DNA of 64,000 bases, taken from NCBI GenBank assembly GCA_040880805.1, contig JBBDHW010000029.1, positions 59,911-123,910 on the forward strand. Direction: 5' to 3'. Origin of the DNA: Acidimicrobiia bacterium. GTDB lineage: Bacteria > Actinomycetota > Acidimicrobiia > IMCC26256 > DASPTH01. Below the pieces are notes generated by a model. The model saw only the letters and a list, made by a program, of their open reading frames with translations. It was not told where the DNA came from and did no database searches. The stretch's first letter is position 1; every line of letters starts with the position of its first letter. Below, piece by piece: positions 1 through 9,183 of the stretch. The position numbers and the translations under genes were made by a program.

Positions 1-1
1 C

Positions 2-1081
2 GACTTGCAAGCGCTCGCCGAGCTGTCGGGGCTCGTGCCGATGGTGTGTCTCGTGCTCGGCCCGTCGGCCGGGCACGGCGCGCTCACCGCGCCGCTGTCG
101 GACTTCGTGGTGATGACGGAAGCGGCGTCGCTCTTCACCGCGGGGCCACCGCTCGTCAAGGCCGCGATCGGCGAAGACGTCACCAAGGAGGAGCTCGGCG
201 GACCGCAGGTCCACGTCGAGATGTCGGGCGTCGCGCACAACCTCGCGAAGGACGACGACGAGGCCATCATGCTGGCGCGCCACTACCTCTCGTACCTGCC
301 ACGCAGCGCGTGGGAGGCGCCGCCGCGCCGCGACGGTCCCGACACCGGCCCGCGCGTGCTCGACGACATCCTCGACATCATCCCGCCGAACTCACGGCTC
401 CCGTACTCCATGCGTGATGTCGTCGAGCGCCTCGTCGACCGCGACAGCTACTTCGAGATCCAGCCGAGCTTCGGTGCGTCGCTGATCACCGCGCTCGCGC
501 GTCTCGGCGGCCGGAGCGTTGGAATCGTCGCGAACGACCCGTCGGTGCTCGCGGGAACCGTCGACAGCGACGCGGCCGAGAAGGCGGCGCACTTCTGTGA
601 CGTCGCGGGCGCGTTCCACCTCCCGATGGTGTTCCTCGCCGACAATCCTGGAGTGATGAGCGGTACTGCGGCCGAACGCTCCGGAGCGCTCCGTTACGTC
701 GCCCGCATGTTCGTCGCGCAGCACCGGCTTCGCGTCCCGAAGCTACACGTGACGGTGCGCAAGGCGTTCGGGTTCGGATCGTCGGTGATGGCGATGAACC
801 CCTTCGATGGGCAGACCATCTCGCTCGCGTTCCCAGCCGTCACGCTCGGCGCGCTCCCCGCAGCGAGTGGCGCGGAGTCGGCCAAGCTCGACGACGACGC
901 GCTCGCGCGTGCGGAGGCGGCGCAGGCCTCGGCGTCGTACCGCAGCGCGAACTCGATGTCGTACGACGACGTGATCGACCCCCGCAACCTGCGCAACGCG
1001 TTGCTCGACGGTCTCACCCTGAGCGACGGCCGCGCGCGCGGCCCGTTCGAGCCCACCCAACGCCGCGGCATCGACCCCTGA
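2..1081 (+). CDS. Acyl-CoA carboxylase carboxyltransferase (beta) subunit, 5' end outside window
   Basis: This is the C-terminal part of a carboxyltransferase of the propionyl/acetyl-CoA carboxylase beta family, which moves the carboxyl group from biotin to an acyl-CoA. The N-terminal half ends within the window (GPSAGHGALTAPLSDF), and the C-terminal crotonase-fold half follows (FGASLITALARLGGRSVGI, then ADNPGVMSG). The segment that usually reads YGGAYDVM in this family is FGFGSSVMAM here, so the substrate may be unusual. The frame is open to the left edge, so the true start lies upstream. The stop is 27 bp before the next gene, which suggests cotranscription. The family is clear; the exact substrate is not. 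Confidence 0.85.
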   Translation, partial: DLQALAELSGLVPMVCLVLGPSAGHGALTAPLSDFVVMTEAASLFTAGPPLVKAAIGEDVTKEELGGPQVHVEMSGVAHNLAKDDDEAIMLARHYLSYLPRSAWEAPPRRDGPDTGPRVLDDILDIIPPNSRLPYSMRDVVERLVDRDSYFEIQPSFGASLITALARLGGRSVGIVANDPSVLAGTVDSDAAEKAAHFCDVAGAFHLPMVFLADNPGVMSGTAAERSGALRYVARMFVAQHRLRVPKLHVTVRKAFGFGSSVMAMNPFDGQTISLAFPAVTLGALPAASGAESAKLDDDALARAEAAQASASYRSANSMSYDDVIDPRNLRNALLDGLTLSDGRARGPFEPTQRRGIDP

Positions 1082-1107
1082 AAGCCCACCGGGGTAGGGT
1101 CGAGGCG

Positions 1108-2268
1108 ATGCCAGAAGAGCCGATTCCGCCGCCCGAGACCACCGCCCGGCCGCAGACCTTCACGCGCGACCTCGATGCCACCCGCCGTGCGCTGGAGTCG
1201 TGGTTGGCGGCGCGGCGCCCCGACGCCCGGAGCGTCGTCATCCCTCAGCTCGACATTCCCGCCACCAACGGGATGTCCACCGAGACGCTGCTGTTCGACG
1301 CCGTGTTCGACGAGGAAGGCACCGAGCGCACCGAGCCGCTCGTGGCGCGCGTCGCGCCCGACCCGGCGAACGTGCCGGTGTTCCGTGAGTACGACCTCGA
1401 GGGCCAGTTCCAGATCATGCGGCAGGTCGCGTTGCACACGTCGGTTCCGGTCCCCCGCGTGCACTGGCTCGAGCGCGACCCCAAAGTTCTCGGCGCGCCG
1501 TTCCTCGTGATGGAGAAGCGCTACGGCATCGTTCCCCCCGACCTCATGCCCTACCCGTTCGGTGGTAACTGGCTCTTCGACGCCACGCGCGAACAGCAGG
1601 CCGCTCTCCAGAGCGCGACCATCGGCGTGATCGCCGAACTCCACGGGATCGCCGCGCCCGAAGAGAAGTTCCCGTACCTCGACCTCGACCGCCCCGAACC
1701 CACCGCGTTCGGCCGTCACGTCGGCGACTGGACCGCGTACTACGACTGGATCGTGGCCGACGGGCTCCGGTCACCGCTGCTCGAGCGCGCGCTCGCGCAC
1801 ATCCAGGAGAACTGGCCCACGAACGAGAGCGCCGCGGTGTTCAACTGGGGCGACGCGCGGATCGGCAACATCATGTACCGCGACTTCCAACCGATCGCGG
1901 TGCTCGACTGGGAGATGGCGGCCCTGTCACCCAGGGAGCTCGACCTCTCGTACTGCGTCTACATCCACTGGATGTTCCAGGACGTCATCGAACGGTACGG
2001 CGGGGGGGCGGGTGCCGGGATGCCACATTTCATGCGTCCGAGTGACGCGCTCACGGAGTACGAGCGGATCACGGGATACACGCCGCGCGACTTCGAGTTC
2101 TTTGCCTTGTGGAACGCGACCCGCTACGGGATGATCTCCGCGCGCATCGGCCGTCGCTCGGCGTTCTTCGCCGAAGCCCCGGTACCCGACGATCCCGACG
2201 ACATGATGATGAACCGCGATGCCATCGAGCGCATGCTCGCCGGCACGTACTGGAAGGAAATCGACTAG
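1108..2268 (+). CDS. Phosphotransferase family protein (APH/choline-kinase fold)
   Basis: The 386-residue protein has the kinase-like fold of aminoglycoside phosphotransferases. Its catalytic loop reads NWGDARIGN at residues 246-254 (Asp249 as base, Asn254), followed by the metal-binding LDWE at 266-269. Relatives of this actinobacterial type often sit beside acyl-CoA dehydrogenases and SDRs and are thought to phosphorylate small hydroxylated compounds, not antibiotics; the substrate here is unknown. The stop codon shares one base with the GTG start of the following SDR, so the two are very probably translationally coupled. Confidence 0.8.
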   Translation: MPEEPIPPPETTARPQTFTRDLDATRRALESWLAARRPDARSVVIPQLDIPATNGMSTETLLFDAVFDEEGTERTEPLVARVAPDPANVPVFREYDLEGQFQIMRQVALHTSVPVPRVHWLERDPKVLGAPFLVMEKRYGIVPPDLMPYPFGGNWLFDATREQQAALQSATIGVIAELHGIAAPEEKFPYLDLDRPEPTAFGRHVGDWTAYYDWIVADGLRSPLLERALAHIQENWPTNESAAVFNWGDARIGNIMYRDFQPIAVLDWEMAALSPRELDLSYCVYIHWMFQDVIERYGGGAGAGMPHFMRPSDALTEYERITGYTPRDFEFFALWNATRYGMISARIGRRSAFFAEAPVPDDPDDMMMNRDAIERMLAGTYWKEID

Positions 2269-3080
2269 TGGCCTCACCGTTCAGCTACGAAGGCAAGCGC
2301 GTCGTGCTCACCGGCGCGTACTCAGGTGTCGGCGCGGCGCTCCTGGAGTTGCTCGACGACCTCGGCGCCGACCACATCACCGTGATCGACCTGAAGGAGC
2401 CGGCGGGACCGGCGAGCACGTTCATCCAGACCGATCTGAGCAACGAGGCCGCTGTCGGCGCAGCGATCGCGGCGATCGACGGCCCCGTCAACGCGCTCTT
2501 CAACAACGCGGGCGTCGCGGGCACGCTGCCGGTCAACACGGTGATGGCAGTCAACTATCTCGCGGTCCGCAAGCTCACCATCGGGCTCGCGGCCAAGATG
2601 GCGGAGGGCAGCGCGGTGGCGATCACCGCGTCGATCGCGGGCGCCCAGTGGGCCACGCATCTCGCCGAGCTCCAGGAGCTGTTCGCGATCGACGGCTGGG
2701 ACGACTCGCTCTCCTGGATCGACGCCCACGCCGAGCTTTTCGCCGACGCCTACTCCATGTCGAAGGAGTGCATGCAGCTCTATACGATGATGTCGGCGCG
2801 GGACGCGCAGCAGCGGGGGCTCCGCGTGAACAGCGTGTGCCCCTCCCCGATCGACACGCCGCTGCTCCCAGACTTCCGCGAGACGATGAGTGAGAAGACC
2901 ATCGACTGGTGCATCGAGCAGAGCGGACGCGTCGCGCAGCCGCGCGACATCGCCATGGTGCTCGCGTTCCTCGGCAGCGACGCGTCGGGGTTCGTGAACG
3001 GCGTGAACCTCAACGTCGATCTCGGCTTCAGCGCCGGCATGGCGATGGGCCAACTCGACTTCGGCGCCCTGATGGCCTGA
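2268..3080 (+). CDS. SDR family oxidoreductase
   Basis: This is a classical short-chain dehydrogenase of 270 residues. The cofactor motif TGAYSGVG is at 15-22, NNAG at 79-82, a catalytic Ser near 122, and the YSMSK pair Tyr162/Lys166. GTG at 2268 is chosen because it overlaps the stop of the preceding phosphotransferase gene; the frame stays open further upstream, but that part only shadows the upstream gene. The residues between Ser122 and Tyr162 form an unusually long insert (about 40). Substrate unknown; probably a hydroxysteroid-like or other secondary alcohol, by analogy only. Confidence 0.85.
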   Translation: MASPFSYEGKRVVLTGAYSGVGAALLELLDDLGADHITVIDLKEPAGPASTFIQTDLSNEAAVGAAIAAIDGPVNALFNNAGVAGTLPVNTVMAVNYLAVRKLTIGLAAKMAEGSAVAITASIAGAQWATHLAELQELFAIDGWDDSLSWIDAHAELFADAYSMSKECMQLYTMMSARDAQQRGLRVNSVCPSPIDTPLLPDFRETMSEKTIDWCIEQSGRVAQPRDIAMVLAFLGSDASGFVNGVNLNVDLGFSAGMAMGQLDFGALMA

Positions 3081-3111
3081 TCAACGTCGACCGCTATACA
3101 AGAGCTGGGGC

Positions 3112-3981
3112 CTATCCGACGATGTGGAAGACGGCCGAGCCGGAGGTGATCGCTCGGTCGCCGTTTCCTTCGTCGTGGAGGGTCATGCGTACCCCGACGC
3201 GGCCGTCGGCCGCGCGGTCGGCCTCACCATCGACGCGAAATGGGCCGACCTTGCCTCGAGCCAGGAACATGACATGCCAGCTCTGGATCTGTAGCAGGTC
3301 GGTGCCCACGAGCAGGGAGGCGATGTCGATGGCCGCCGTCTCCAGCACGATGTGCTGCGGTCCGAGGTGCAAGGCGGCGTCGGGCGACGCCAACTCGATG
3401 GCGAGCTCGGGCAGGATCCAGTGGCCGTCGTCGCGGCGTGAGGCGCCGAACACCTCCCACAACGGCGGGAGATCGGGCGAGTCGACGACCGCGATGATCG
3501 GCTCGTCGAGGTCCATCCTCCCGAGACCAGGCGGCGGCGTTCCGATGCTCACCCCCTGGCCTTCGGTGTAGGCGATCACCCGATCATGGTTGTCGGCGTC
3601 GACGATCTTGGAACGGCTGAAACCCATGGTCTTGCCCTGTTTGAGGACCTCTGACTGGAAGACCTCGATGCGCTGCACGTCGCGGGCGTCGTCGAGGATC
3701 TGGCAGGAGTGGATGACCGGGTTGGGCACCGCGACCATGTCGGTTTGGCCGCCACCCTCCGGGGAGCTGATCGAGATGGGCGCCACCATCAGGCCTCCGG
3801 CCGCGTTGCGCATGTCGTGGCGCAACGTCACCGTGTTGTCCACCGGCCCGGTGTTCATCGAGCCGTGGTTGCGCCCGATGTACCGGTAACTCAACAAGCT
3901 CGACCAACGCTTCGTGAGCTCCTCGCGGTACTCCTCGGTGTCGCCGGTCAGGTCCCGAATGTCCTTCAGCACGTCGCTCAC
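3112..3981 (-). CDS. Conserved protein, probable double-hotdog (thioesterase-like) fold
   Basis: This 289-residue protein has no motif I can name with certainty. The middle and C-terminal parts (AGGLMVAPISI, then LHLGPQHIVLETAAID and WHVMFLARGKVGPFR) look like two hotdog halves of the PaaI/acyl-CoA thioesterase kind, with WHVMFLARGKVGPF resembling the strand that follows the hot-dog helix. GTG at 3981 is preceded by a good ribosome site (AAGGGTGAG). A second, frameshifted copy lies at 54203-55046, and the SRSKIVDADN, PPLHVAFGA-like and LHDEGN segments match between them. It converges with the upstream SDR gene. Function is inference; confidence is in the gene, less in the fold. Confidence 0.7.
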   Translation of the reverse strand: MSDVLKDIRDLTGDTEEYREELTKRWSSLLSYRYIGRNHGSMNTGPVDNTVTLRHDMRNAAGGLMVAPISISSPEGGGQTDMVAVPNPVIHSCQILDDARDVQRIEVFQSEVLKQGKTMGFSRSKIVDADNHDRVIAYTEGQGVSIGTPPPGLGRMDLDEPIIAVVDSPDLPPLWEVFGASRRDDGHWILPELAIELASPDAALHLGPQHIVLETAAIDIASLLVGTDLLQIQSWHVMFLARGKVGPFRVDGEADRAADGRVGVRMTLHDEGNGDRAITSGSAVFHIVG

Positions 3982-4060
3982 CTCACCCTTCGGCAGCGGT
4001 CATCATCGCCCAGACCACCGAGATAGTGCCAGGTCGAGACGAACTTTCCTGGAGGGTCAA

Positions 4061-4830
4061 GATGGCAGCCGTGGCGGACACGGAGCGTGTCGAGCGAGCA
4101 GCGTCTCGAACCGGCGTTCGAGCAGCTCGAACGGGACGGGTTCGCGGTGGTCTCGGATGTGTTGTCGGAGGAGCACGTCGCTCGGGTGCGATCGCGCCTC
4201 GTCGAGGCTGCTCGGTTCGAGCGCGCAGCCGGCATCGATCATGATCCGAAGTGGGAGGACGGGCCCGAGAACCAGCGCGTGTTCGGGTTGCTGAACAAGG
4301 GGACGGAGTTCGTCGAGCTGGTCGAGCACCCGGTGATCATGGCCTTGATGGAGCACCTGCTCGATCCGGCGTTCTCCTGTCGAGCATCACCGCCAACATC
4401 ACCGGGCCCGACGGCGACCCGATGGGTTTGCACTACGACCAGGACTACGTACCCCAAACCGTGGCCGCCGTTTCCGATGGTCGCGAACATCATCTGGATG
4501 CCCGACGACTTCACCGAGGCAAACGGGACGACACGGTTCATCCCCGGATCGCATCGTGAGGATCACGCCGGCTGGTCGGCCGATGTCATCACCCGGCGGG
4601 TCGGGGAAACGATCGCGGTTGGTGGGACGGCGGGCTCGTTGGTGTGCCTGGACGGTCGGGTCCTGCACCAGACGGGTGCGAACACGACACCCGACCAGCT
4701 ACGCCGTGGCGTGATCGCGCACTACTGCCAGCCGTGGATACACCAGCAGGACAACGCCTCGCTCTCGATCCTTCCTGAACTTCCGGTACTGAGAGCGGCC
4801 CGACGGTGTTTGGGCGGCGTTTCAGGGTTC
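4061..4830 (+). pseudogene. Phytanoyl-CoA dioxygenase (PhyH) family gene with frameshifts
   Basis: The fragments add up to a PhyH-family Fe(II)/2-oxoglutarate dioxygenase. From GTG 4087 the frame reads EQLERDGFAVV and VIMALMEHLLDPAF. Near 4374 the homology moves to another frame (LLSSITANITGPDGDPMG, then LHYDQDY, holding the metal-binding His-x-Asp). Near 4453, at a CCCC run, it returns (PWPPFPMVANIIWMPDD, then GTTRFIPGSHR). A further start (ATG 4061, after GGAGGG) lies in a third frame, so the N-terminus may be shifted too. The C-terminus after HYCQPWIHQQ is poorly conserved and runs into the opposite-strand gene at 4822. Either a decayed gene or assembly errors. Confidence 0.75.
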
Positions 4831-5136
4831 CTCGGTGGCTTCGTCCTCTTCGTACGTGAGGATCTCGCACCGCACGACCTGCCACGGCGGCAGGTCGGCC
4901 TCGATCGACGCGTCGTGGAAGATGTGCAGACCTTGTTCGAGGATCTCGATGGGGTTCACGCTCGTGGTGTCGAGAGAGAACCTCGCTCCGTACCGGCCGC
5001 GCTGCTGACTGCCGGCCACGGCGCCGCCGTACGGCTCGAGTGCACGTTCGAACGCGTCGAGTTGCTCGTCATATCGGTCGTTGGCGCCGGCAGGATCCCC
5101 TACCGCGTCGATGTCGATCGTCCAGCCCAGCTCCAT
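4822..5136 (-). CDS. Small hypothetical protein
   Basis: This 104-residue acidic protein starts with MELGWTIDIDAVGDP and has no recognised motif. The composition (acidic tail TYEEDEATEEP, no membrane segment, no signal peptide) suggests a small cytoplasmic protein. The alternation of FSLDTT, EILEQGLHIFHDA and WQVVRCEILTYEE resembles beta-alpha-beta units of a ferredoxin-like fold, which is only a guess. It overlaps the ragged 3' end of the PhyH pseudogene on the other strand by a few bases, which supports a real boundary there. Confidence 0.6.
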   Translation of the reverse strand: MELGWTIDIDAVGDPAGANDRYDEQLDAFERALEPYGGAVAGSQQRGRYGARFSLDTTSVNPIEILEQGLHIFHDASIEADLPPWQVVRCEILTYEEDEATEEP

Positions 5137-5242
5137 GAGTGGGAGCGTATATCTCGACCTTGGAGTGCCTGCCCGCGCCGGAGTGGCAAGCGGGTTTGGA
5201 GGTGGTGGAGCGCGTCGCCGATCGCGGCTCGGGGTTCGCCGC

Positions 5243-6211
5243 TCACTCCTCGCCGAACATCCGCGCGCGCGCGAAGCGGCGCATGCCGTGCGCGCTGAAG
5301 TTGTCGTGGTGCTCGCCCCACGCCTCGACGCCGTCGATGTCCCAACGCACCAGTGAGTTCCACCCGCACAGGTTCTCGTTGAGGAACACCATCAGGCGGT
5401 TGACGCACTCGCCCTCCGCGTGCAGTTCGTGGCCGTGCTCGTCGACCGCCGTGACGAGCACGCGCACGGGCGCGCCCGTGGCGTCGTCGCGCTCGAGCAC
5501 CTCGCGGTTCCCGCTCTTCAGGCGGACGACGTCGTTGTCACGCATGAAGAAGCCCATGAGCAGCGGGTACTCGGGCGTGACGTTCGCCGCGATGCCCTGG
5601 AACGCCACGTTCTCGGATGCCGCAAAGAAATAGGGCGACTCCGACGCCTTGAAGTTCCCCGACGACATGAGGTACTGCGAGAACTGCGAACGGCTTCCCC
5701 ACGACCGGTCGTGCGCGCCGTACGAGTTCACCGGGATCGTCTCCCCTCGCAGCTTGATCGCGCCCTCGAACCGGCCGACCTGGTCGAGATGACCGCCCGC
5801 CGGCCCGGCGTTCGCGGTGGCGAGCGGCGGCATGATCGCGGTGAAGGTCAACGAGATCGAGATCTCCCGATCGTCTGGATCCGAGGCGTCGGGGTCGTGG
5901 TAGCTGAGCTGGTACACCATCTCGTCTTCGGTGCAGCGGTAACGGAGACCGTTCGCCAGCGTGAAGTCGGACAGCGGTTCGTCGGGCATCGGAAGGTGCC
6001 AGAACTGCTTGAAGTAGCGGCAGTTCCAGGTCTGGTCGCCCTGGTCGTCCCACAGCAGCACCGCCGCGGAGCACACGCCGAGCGACGGGCGGAAGAACGG
6101 GTACAGCCAACCTGACAGCTTGCGGTCGGGCACCCCGAACGCGAACCAGTTGGTCTCGCTCCAGTACGGATCGTCGTTCGTCGGCGGATGGAACTCGTCG
6201 TTCGGATGCAC
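5243..6211 (-). CDS. DUF7064-like / CrtC-AttH-type lipocalin-fold protein
   Basis: This 322-residue protein carries the HDRSWGSR motif typical of a large actinobacterial family of double beta-barrel proteins related in fold to hydroxyneurosporene synthase (CrtC/AttH). GTG at 6211 follows a strong ribosome site (GGAGG, 5 bp spacing). Relatives sit among acyl-CoA, SDR and steroid-like catabolic genes and have no proven activity. A second member, 367 residues, is at 31149-32252 with the matching CRDRSWGIR. The following gene on the same strand begins upstream at 7985, 28 bp away, so the pair may be cotranscribed. Confidence 0.7.
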   Translation of the reverse strand: MHPNDEFHPPTNDDPYWSETNWFAFGVPDRKLSGWLYPFFRPSLGVCSAAVLLWDDQGDQTWNCRYFKQFWHLPMPDEPLSDFTLANGLRYRCTEDEMVYQLSYHDPDASDPDDREISISLTFTAIMPPLATANAGPAGGHLDQVGRFEGAIKLRGETIPVNSYGAHDRSWGSRSQFSQYLMSSGNFKASESPYFFAASENVAFQGIAANVTPEYPLLMGFFMRDNDVVRLKSGNREVLERDDATGAPVRVLVTAVDEHGHELHAEGECVNRLMVFLNENLCGWNSLVRWDIDGVEAWGEHHDNFSAHGMRRFARARMFGEE

Positions 6212-6239
6212 CTGACCTCCGCTCTCGCTGTAATGCTCC

Positions 6240-7985
6240 CTACCGCGAGCTGCGGATCAGCTGGCCGGGGCGGGCGCCGGTGTCGACGCCGTTGCGACGG
6301 GTGACCTCCCCGCTCACGATCGTCGCGACGTAGCCGCTCGCACCCTGCAACAGGCGTGCGCCACCCGCGGGGAGGTCGTAGGCCATGCGCGGCATGTGCA
6401 ACGTGAGCTGCTCGAAGTCGATCACGTTGAAGTCGGCCTTCTTTCCGACCTCGATGGCGCCGCGGTCGCCGAGCCCGAAGAGCGTAGCCGTGTCGGTGGT
6501 CTGCTTCTTCACGACGTACTCGAGTGGGAGCCTCTCGCCACGGTAACGGTCGCGGGCCCAGTGCGTGAGCATGAAGGTGGGAATCGACGCGTCGCAGATC
6601 AGGAAGCAGTGCGCGCCGCCATCGGACAGCCCCGACACACCTGCGGGATGAAGGAGCATCTCTCGGATCGCGTTGTGGTTGCGGTCGACGTAGTTGAAGA
6701 ACGGGAGCATGAGCAGGTGTTGCGCGTCGTGCTCGAGCATCACGTCGTAGAGCTTCTCGAGCGGGTCGACGCCATCGGCCGCCGCGAGTGCCGCGATCGT
6801 GCGGTCGTCGGTGGGCTCGTAGTCGGGCGGATCGCCCAGCGAGTAGACCCGGTCGAGCGACGACTGCATCAACGCGCCCAACCCTTCGAACAGCGCGGTT
6901 GGATCGGGCGGAAGGTCGCGCTCTGCGAGAATCGCCGCGCGCACATCCGGCTTGGCGAGCTCGGCGGCGAGCTCTTCGCGCGACAGCCGCTGCTGGAGCG
7001 CTCGGTACGTGGGTCGGCGCGTGAAGGCGTGACGACTCGGGAACCCGAGCAGCATCCCGAAGGGCCGCGCCGCGATCTGCGGGTACACCGGGGCACCGGC
7101 GTCGGTGGCGCGGATCGACTCGTCCATCAGCTCACGCCACAGGTCGGGCGCGGCCTGCACCTGCTCGAGTGCGAACGAGACGGGCATGCCGATCGCGTCG
7201 GCGAGGCGGCACATCCAGTCGATCTCGATCTTCGGGGCCACGATGTCCTCGCCCGCCGCGCCCATCGGCGCGAGCTCGAAGACCCCGCGGCCGCCCGCGG
7301 CCATGCCGCGCCCGAGCGCGAACAGCTCGTCCTCCGCCGCGAACGTGCCCGGTACGGGTCGGCCGTCCATCGCGCGGTGGCCCAGCGTGCGCGACGTGGA
7401 GAAGCCGAGCGCCCCGGCTTCGACCGCTTCACGCACGATGACCGCCATCGCCGCGATCTCTTCGGGAGTGGCGGGTTCGTTCGCGGCACCGCGCTCGCCC
7501 ATCGAATACGCGCGCACCGCGCCGTGCGACACCTGTACGCCCACGTCGATCGCGAACGCGCGGCGGTCGAGCGCATCGAGATATTCGGGGAACGTCTCCC
7601 AGCTCCAGTCCATCCCCTCGCTCAACGCGGTACCGGGGATGTCTTCGACACCTTCCATGAGACCGATCAACCACTGCTCGGAACCGGGCCGCACGGGCGC
7701 GAACCCGACGCCGCAATTGCCGGCGACGATCGTGGTCACGCCGTGACCCGACGACGGCTCGAGGATCGGGTCCCACGTGGCCTGGCCGTCGTAGTGCGTG
7801 TGCACGTCGACGAACCCCGGCGTGACGAGCATCCCGGTCGCGTCGAGCGTCTCCGCGGCTTCACCGTCGATCGCGCCGTGCGCGACCGCGGCGATCACAC
7901 CGTCCTTCACTGCGACGTCGCCTTCGAAGCGATCGGCGCCGGTGCCGTCGACGATGGTGCCGCCGGTGATCTTCAGGTCGTACAT
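6240..7985 (-). CDS. N-acyl-D-amino-acid deacylase family amidohydrolase
   Basis: This is a 581-residue metal-dependent amidohydrolase of the D-aminoacylase branch. The N-terminal beta-sandwich starts with LKITGGTIVDGTG, the metal-binding HTHYDGQ is at 62-68, and the family's GNCGVGFAP at 89-97 carries the bridging Cys position. The C-terminal HPAGVSGLSDGGAH with GRIV-type end (ADFNVIDFEQL) completes the barrel. Length is normal for the family. Such proteins often occur in actinobacterial catabolic clusters; the amide or ester hydrolysed here cannot be told. Only 16 bp separate its start from the P450 stop at 8002, so the run 10049-5243 is probably one transcription unit. Confidence 0.85.
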   Translation of the reverse strand: MYDLKITGGTIVDGTGADRFEGDVAVKDGVIAAVAHGAIDGEAAETLDATGMLVTPGFVDVHTHYDGQATWDPILEPSSGHGVTTIVAGNCGVGFAPVRPGSEQWLIGLMEGVEDIPGTALSEGMDWSWETFPEYLDALDRRAFAIDVGVQVSHGAVRAYSMGERGAANEPATPEEIAAMAVIVREAVEAGALGFSTSRTLGHRAMDGRPVPGTFAAEDELFALGRGMAAGGRGVFELAPMGAAGEDIVAPKIEIDWMCRLADAIGMPVSFALEQVQAAPDLWRELMDESIRATDAGAPVYPQIAARPFGMLLGFPSRHAFTRRPTYRALQQRLSREELAAELAKPDVRAAILAERDLPPDPTALFEGLGALMQSSLDRVYSLGDPPDYEPTDDRTIAALAAADGVDPLEKLYDVMLEHDAQHLLMLPFFNYVDRNHNAIREMLLHPAGVSGLSDGGAHCFLICDASIPTFMLTHWARDRYRGERLPLEYVVKKQTTDTATLFGLGDRGAIEVGKKADFNVIDFEQLTLHMPRMAYDLPAGGARLLQGASGYVATIVSGEVTRRNGVDTGARPGQLIRSSR

Positions 7986-8001
7986 GCGGTCCTCCGCACT
8001 C

Positions 8002-9183
8002 TCAGACGAAGTCGAGCTCCATGTTCGCGCGTTCCAGCCCGAACACGAAGGGGTTCCGGACCTCGACGATCTCAGTGCCTTCTTTCACACGGAGTTCCCG
8101 CACGCGCCGCACGAGCTCCTCGAAGAAGGTGCGGATCTCGAGGCGGGCAAGCGCCGCGCCCAGGCAGAAGTGCGTACCGAACCCGAACGCGATGTGCTGG
8201 TTGGGCTGTCGCGTGACGTCGAAGCGCTCCGGGTCCTCGAAGTGCGCAGGATCGCGGTTGGCCGACGGGTACATGAGCACGACCTGCTGGCCCTTGCGGA
8301 TCGTGGTTCCCCCCAGCACGTAGTCGCGGTTCGCGACCCTGCACATGTTGAGTACCGGCGTCACCCAGCGGATGAACTCCTCGGTGGCGACGGTCATGTC
8401 GGCGCCCTCGCGCAGCAGTTGCCACTGGTCGGGCCGCGCCGCGAGTTCGAGCATCGTGCGCGCGATCACCGTGCGCGTCGTTTCCGCTCCCCCATCGAGC
8501 ACGAGCAGGCAGTCTGCCATCACGGTCTCGCGGTCGAGCGGTTCGCCATCGATGGCAGCGCCGGTCCAGATCGTCATGATGTCGTCGGCCGGACACGAGG
8601 TCTTCTCGTCGTAGAGCTCGCCACACGCTTCGCGGAACTCGATCGCCGCGAACACCACGTCGTCGGTCGCATACCGCGGGCCACCGCCACCCACGATCGT
8701 GCGCGTCGACCAATCGCGGAGCTTGGGCCACATCTCGTGCGGAAAGCCCAGCAGGTCGCCGATCATCATCGCGGGGAGCGGCGCCGCGAGCTCCCCCACG
8801 ATCTCGGCCTCGCCGCGCCCGGCGACCGCGTCGAGCAGGCTCGTGACGGTGTCGCGCACATGCTCCTCCCACCTGGTGACGGCGTTCGGCGTGAAGCGGC
8901 GGGCCACCAGCTTGCGGCGCTTGGTGTGCAGCGGGTCGTCGATGCCGATCATCGCGGGGTCGGCGGGCAGGTTCGGGCGGTAGCCACCCTTCACTTGATC
9001 GGAGCTGATGAAGATCTCCTTCGCCTTCTCGATCTCGAGGATGTCGTCGTAGCGCGAGATCCCCCAGAGCTCGTTCACCGAGTCCCAGTAGACGGGCGCG
9101 TGCTCGCGGAGCCACGCGTACGTGGGGTAGGGGTTACCGACGTAGAAGTCGCCGTCGAGCAGATCGATGACGGTTGCAGTCAT
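8002..9183 (-). CDS. Cytochrome P450
   Basis: This 393-residue heme monooxygenase has all key motifs: the I-helix oxygen-binding GGAETT at 231-236, the K-helix E-x-x-R at 269-272, and the heme loop FGFGTHFCLG at 333-342 with Cys340 as axial ligand. ATG at 9183 is chosen because it overlaps the upstream SDR stop by four bases (ATGA); the longer open frame upstream is only a shadow. The redox partners (ferredoxin, reductase) are not in the immediate neighbourhood. Substrate unknown; coupling to an SDR suggests hydroxylation followed by alcohol oxidation. Confidence 0.92.
   Translation of the reverse strand: MTATVIDLLDGDFYVGNPYPTYAWLREHAPVYWDSVNELWGISRYDDILEIEKAKEIFISSDQVKGGYRPNLPADPAMIGIDDPLHTKRRKLVARRFTPNAVTRWEEHVRDTVTSLLDAVAGRGEAEIVGELAAPLPAMMIGDLLGFPHEMWPKLRDWSTRTIVGGGGPRYATDDVVFAAIEFREACGELYDEKTSCPADDIMTIWTGAAIDGEPLDRETVMADCLLVLDGGAETTRTVIARTMLELAARPDQWQLLREGADMTVATEEFIRWVTPVLNMCRVANRDYVLGGTTIRKGQQVVLMYPSANRDPAHFEDPERFDVTRQPNQHIAFGFGTHFCLGAALARLEIRTFFEELVRRVRELRVKEGTEIVEVRNPFVFGLERANMELDFV

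Noticed and set aside
694-1719. Long minus-strand frame of 341 codons
   Set aside because: Antisense shadow of the carboxyltransferase and phosphotransferase genes; Arg/His-rich, no motif.
4830-5298. Extension of the PhyH frame
   Set aside because: Runs into the opposite-strand gene and has no homology beyond HYCQPWIHQQ; high-GC read-through.
6396-8216. 606-codon plus-strand frame
   Set aside because: Antisense of the amidohydrolase gene that carries clear motifs on the minus strand.
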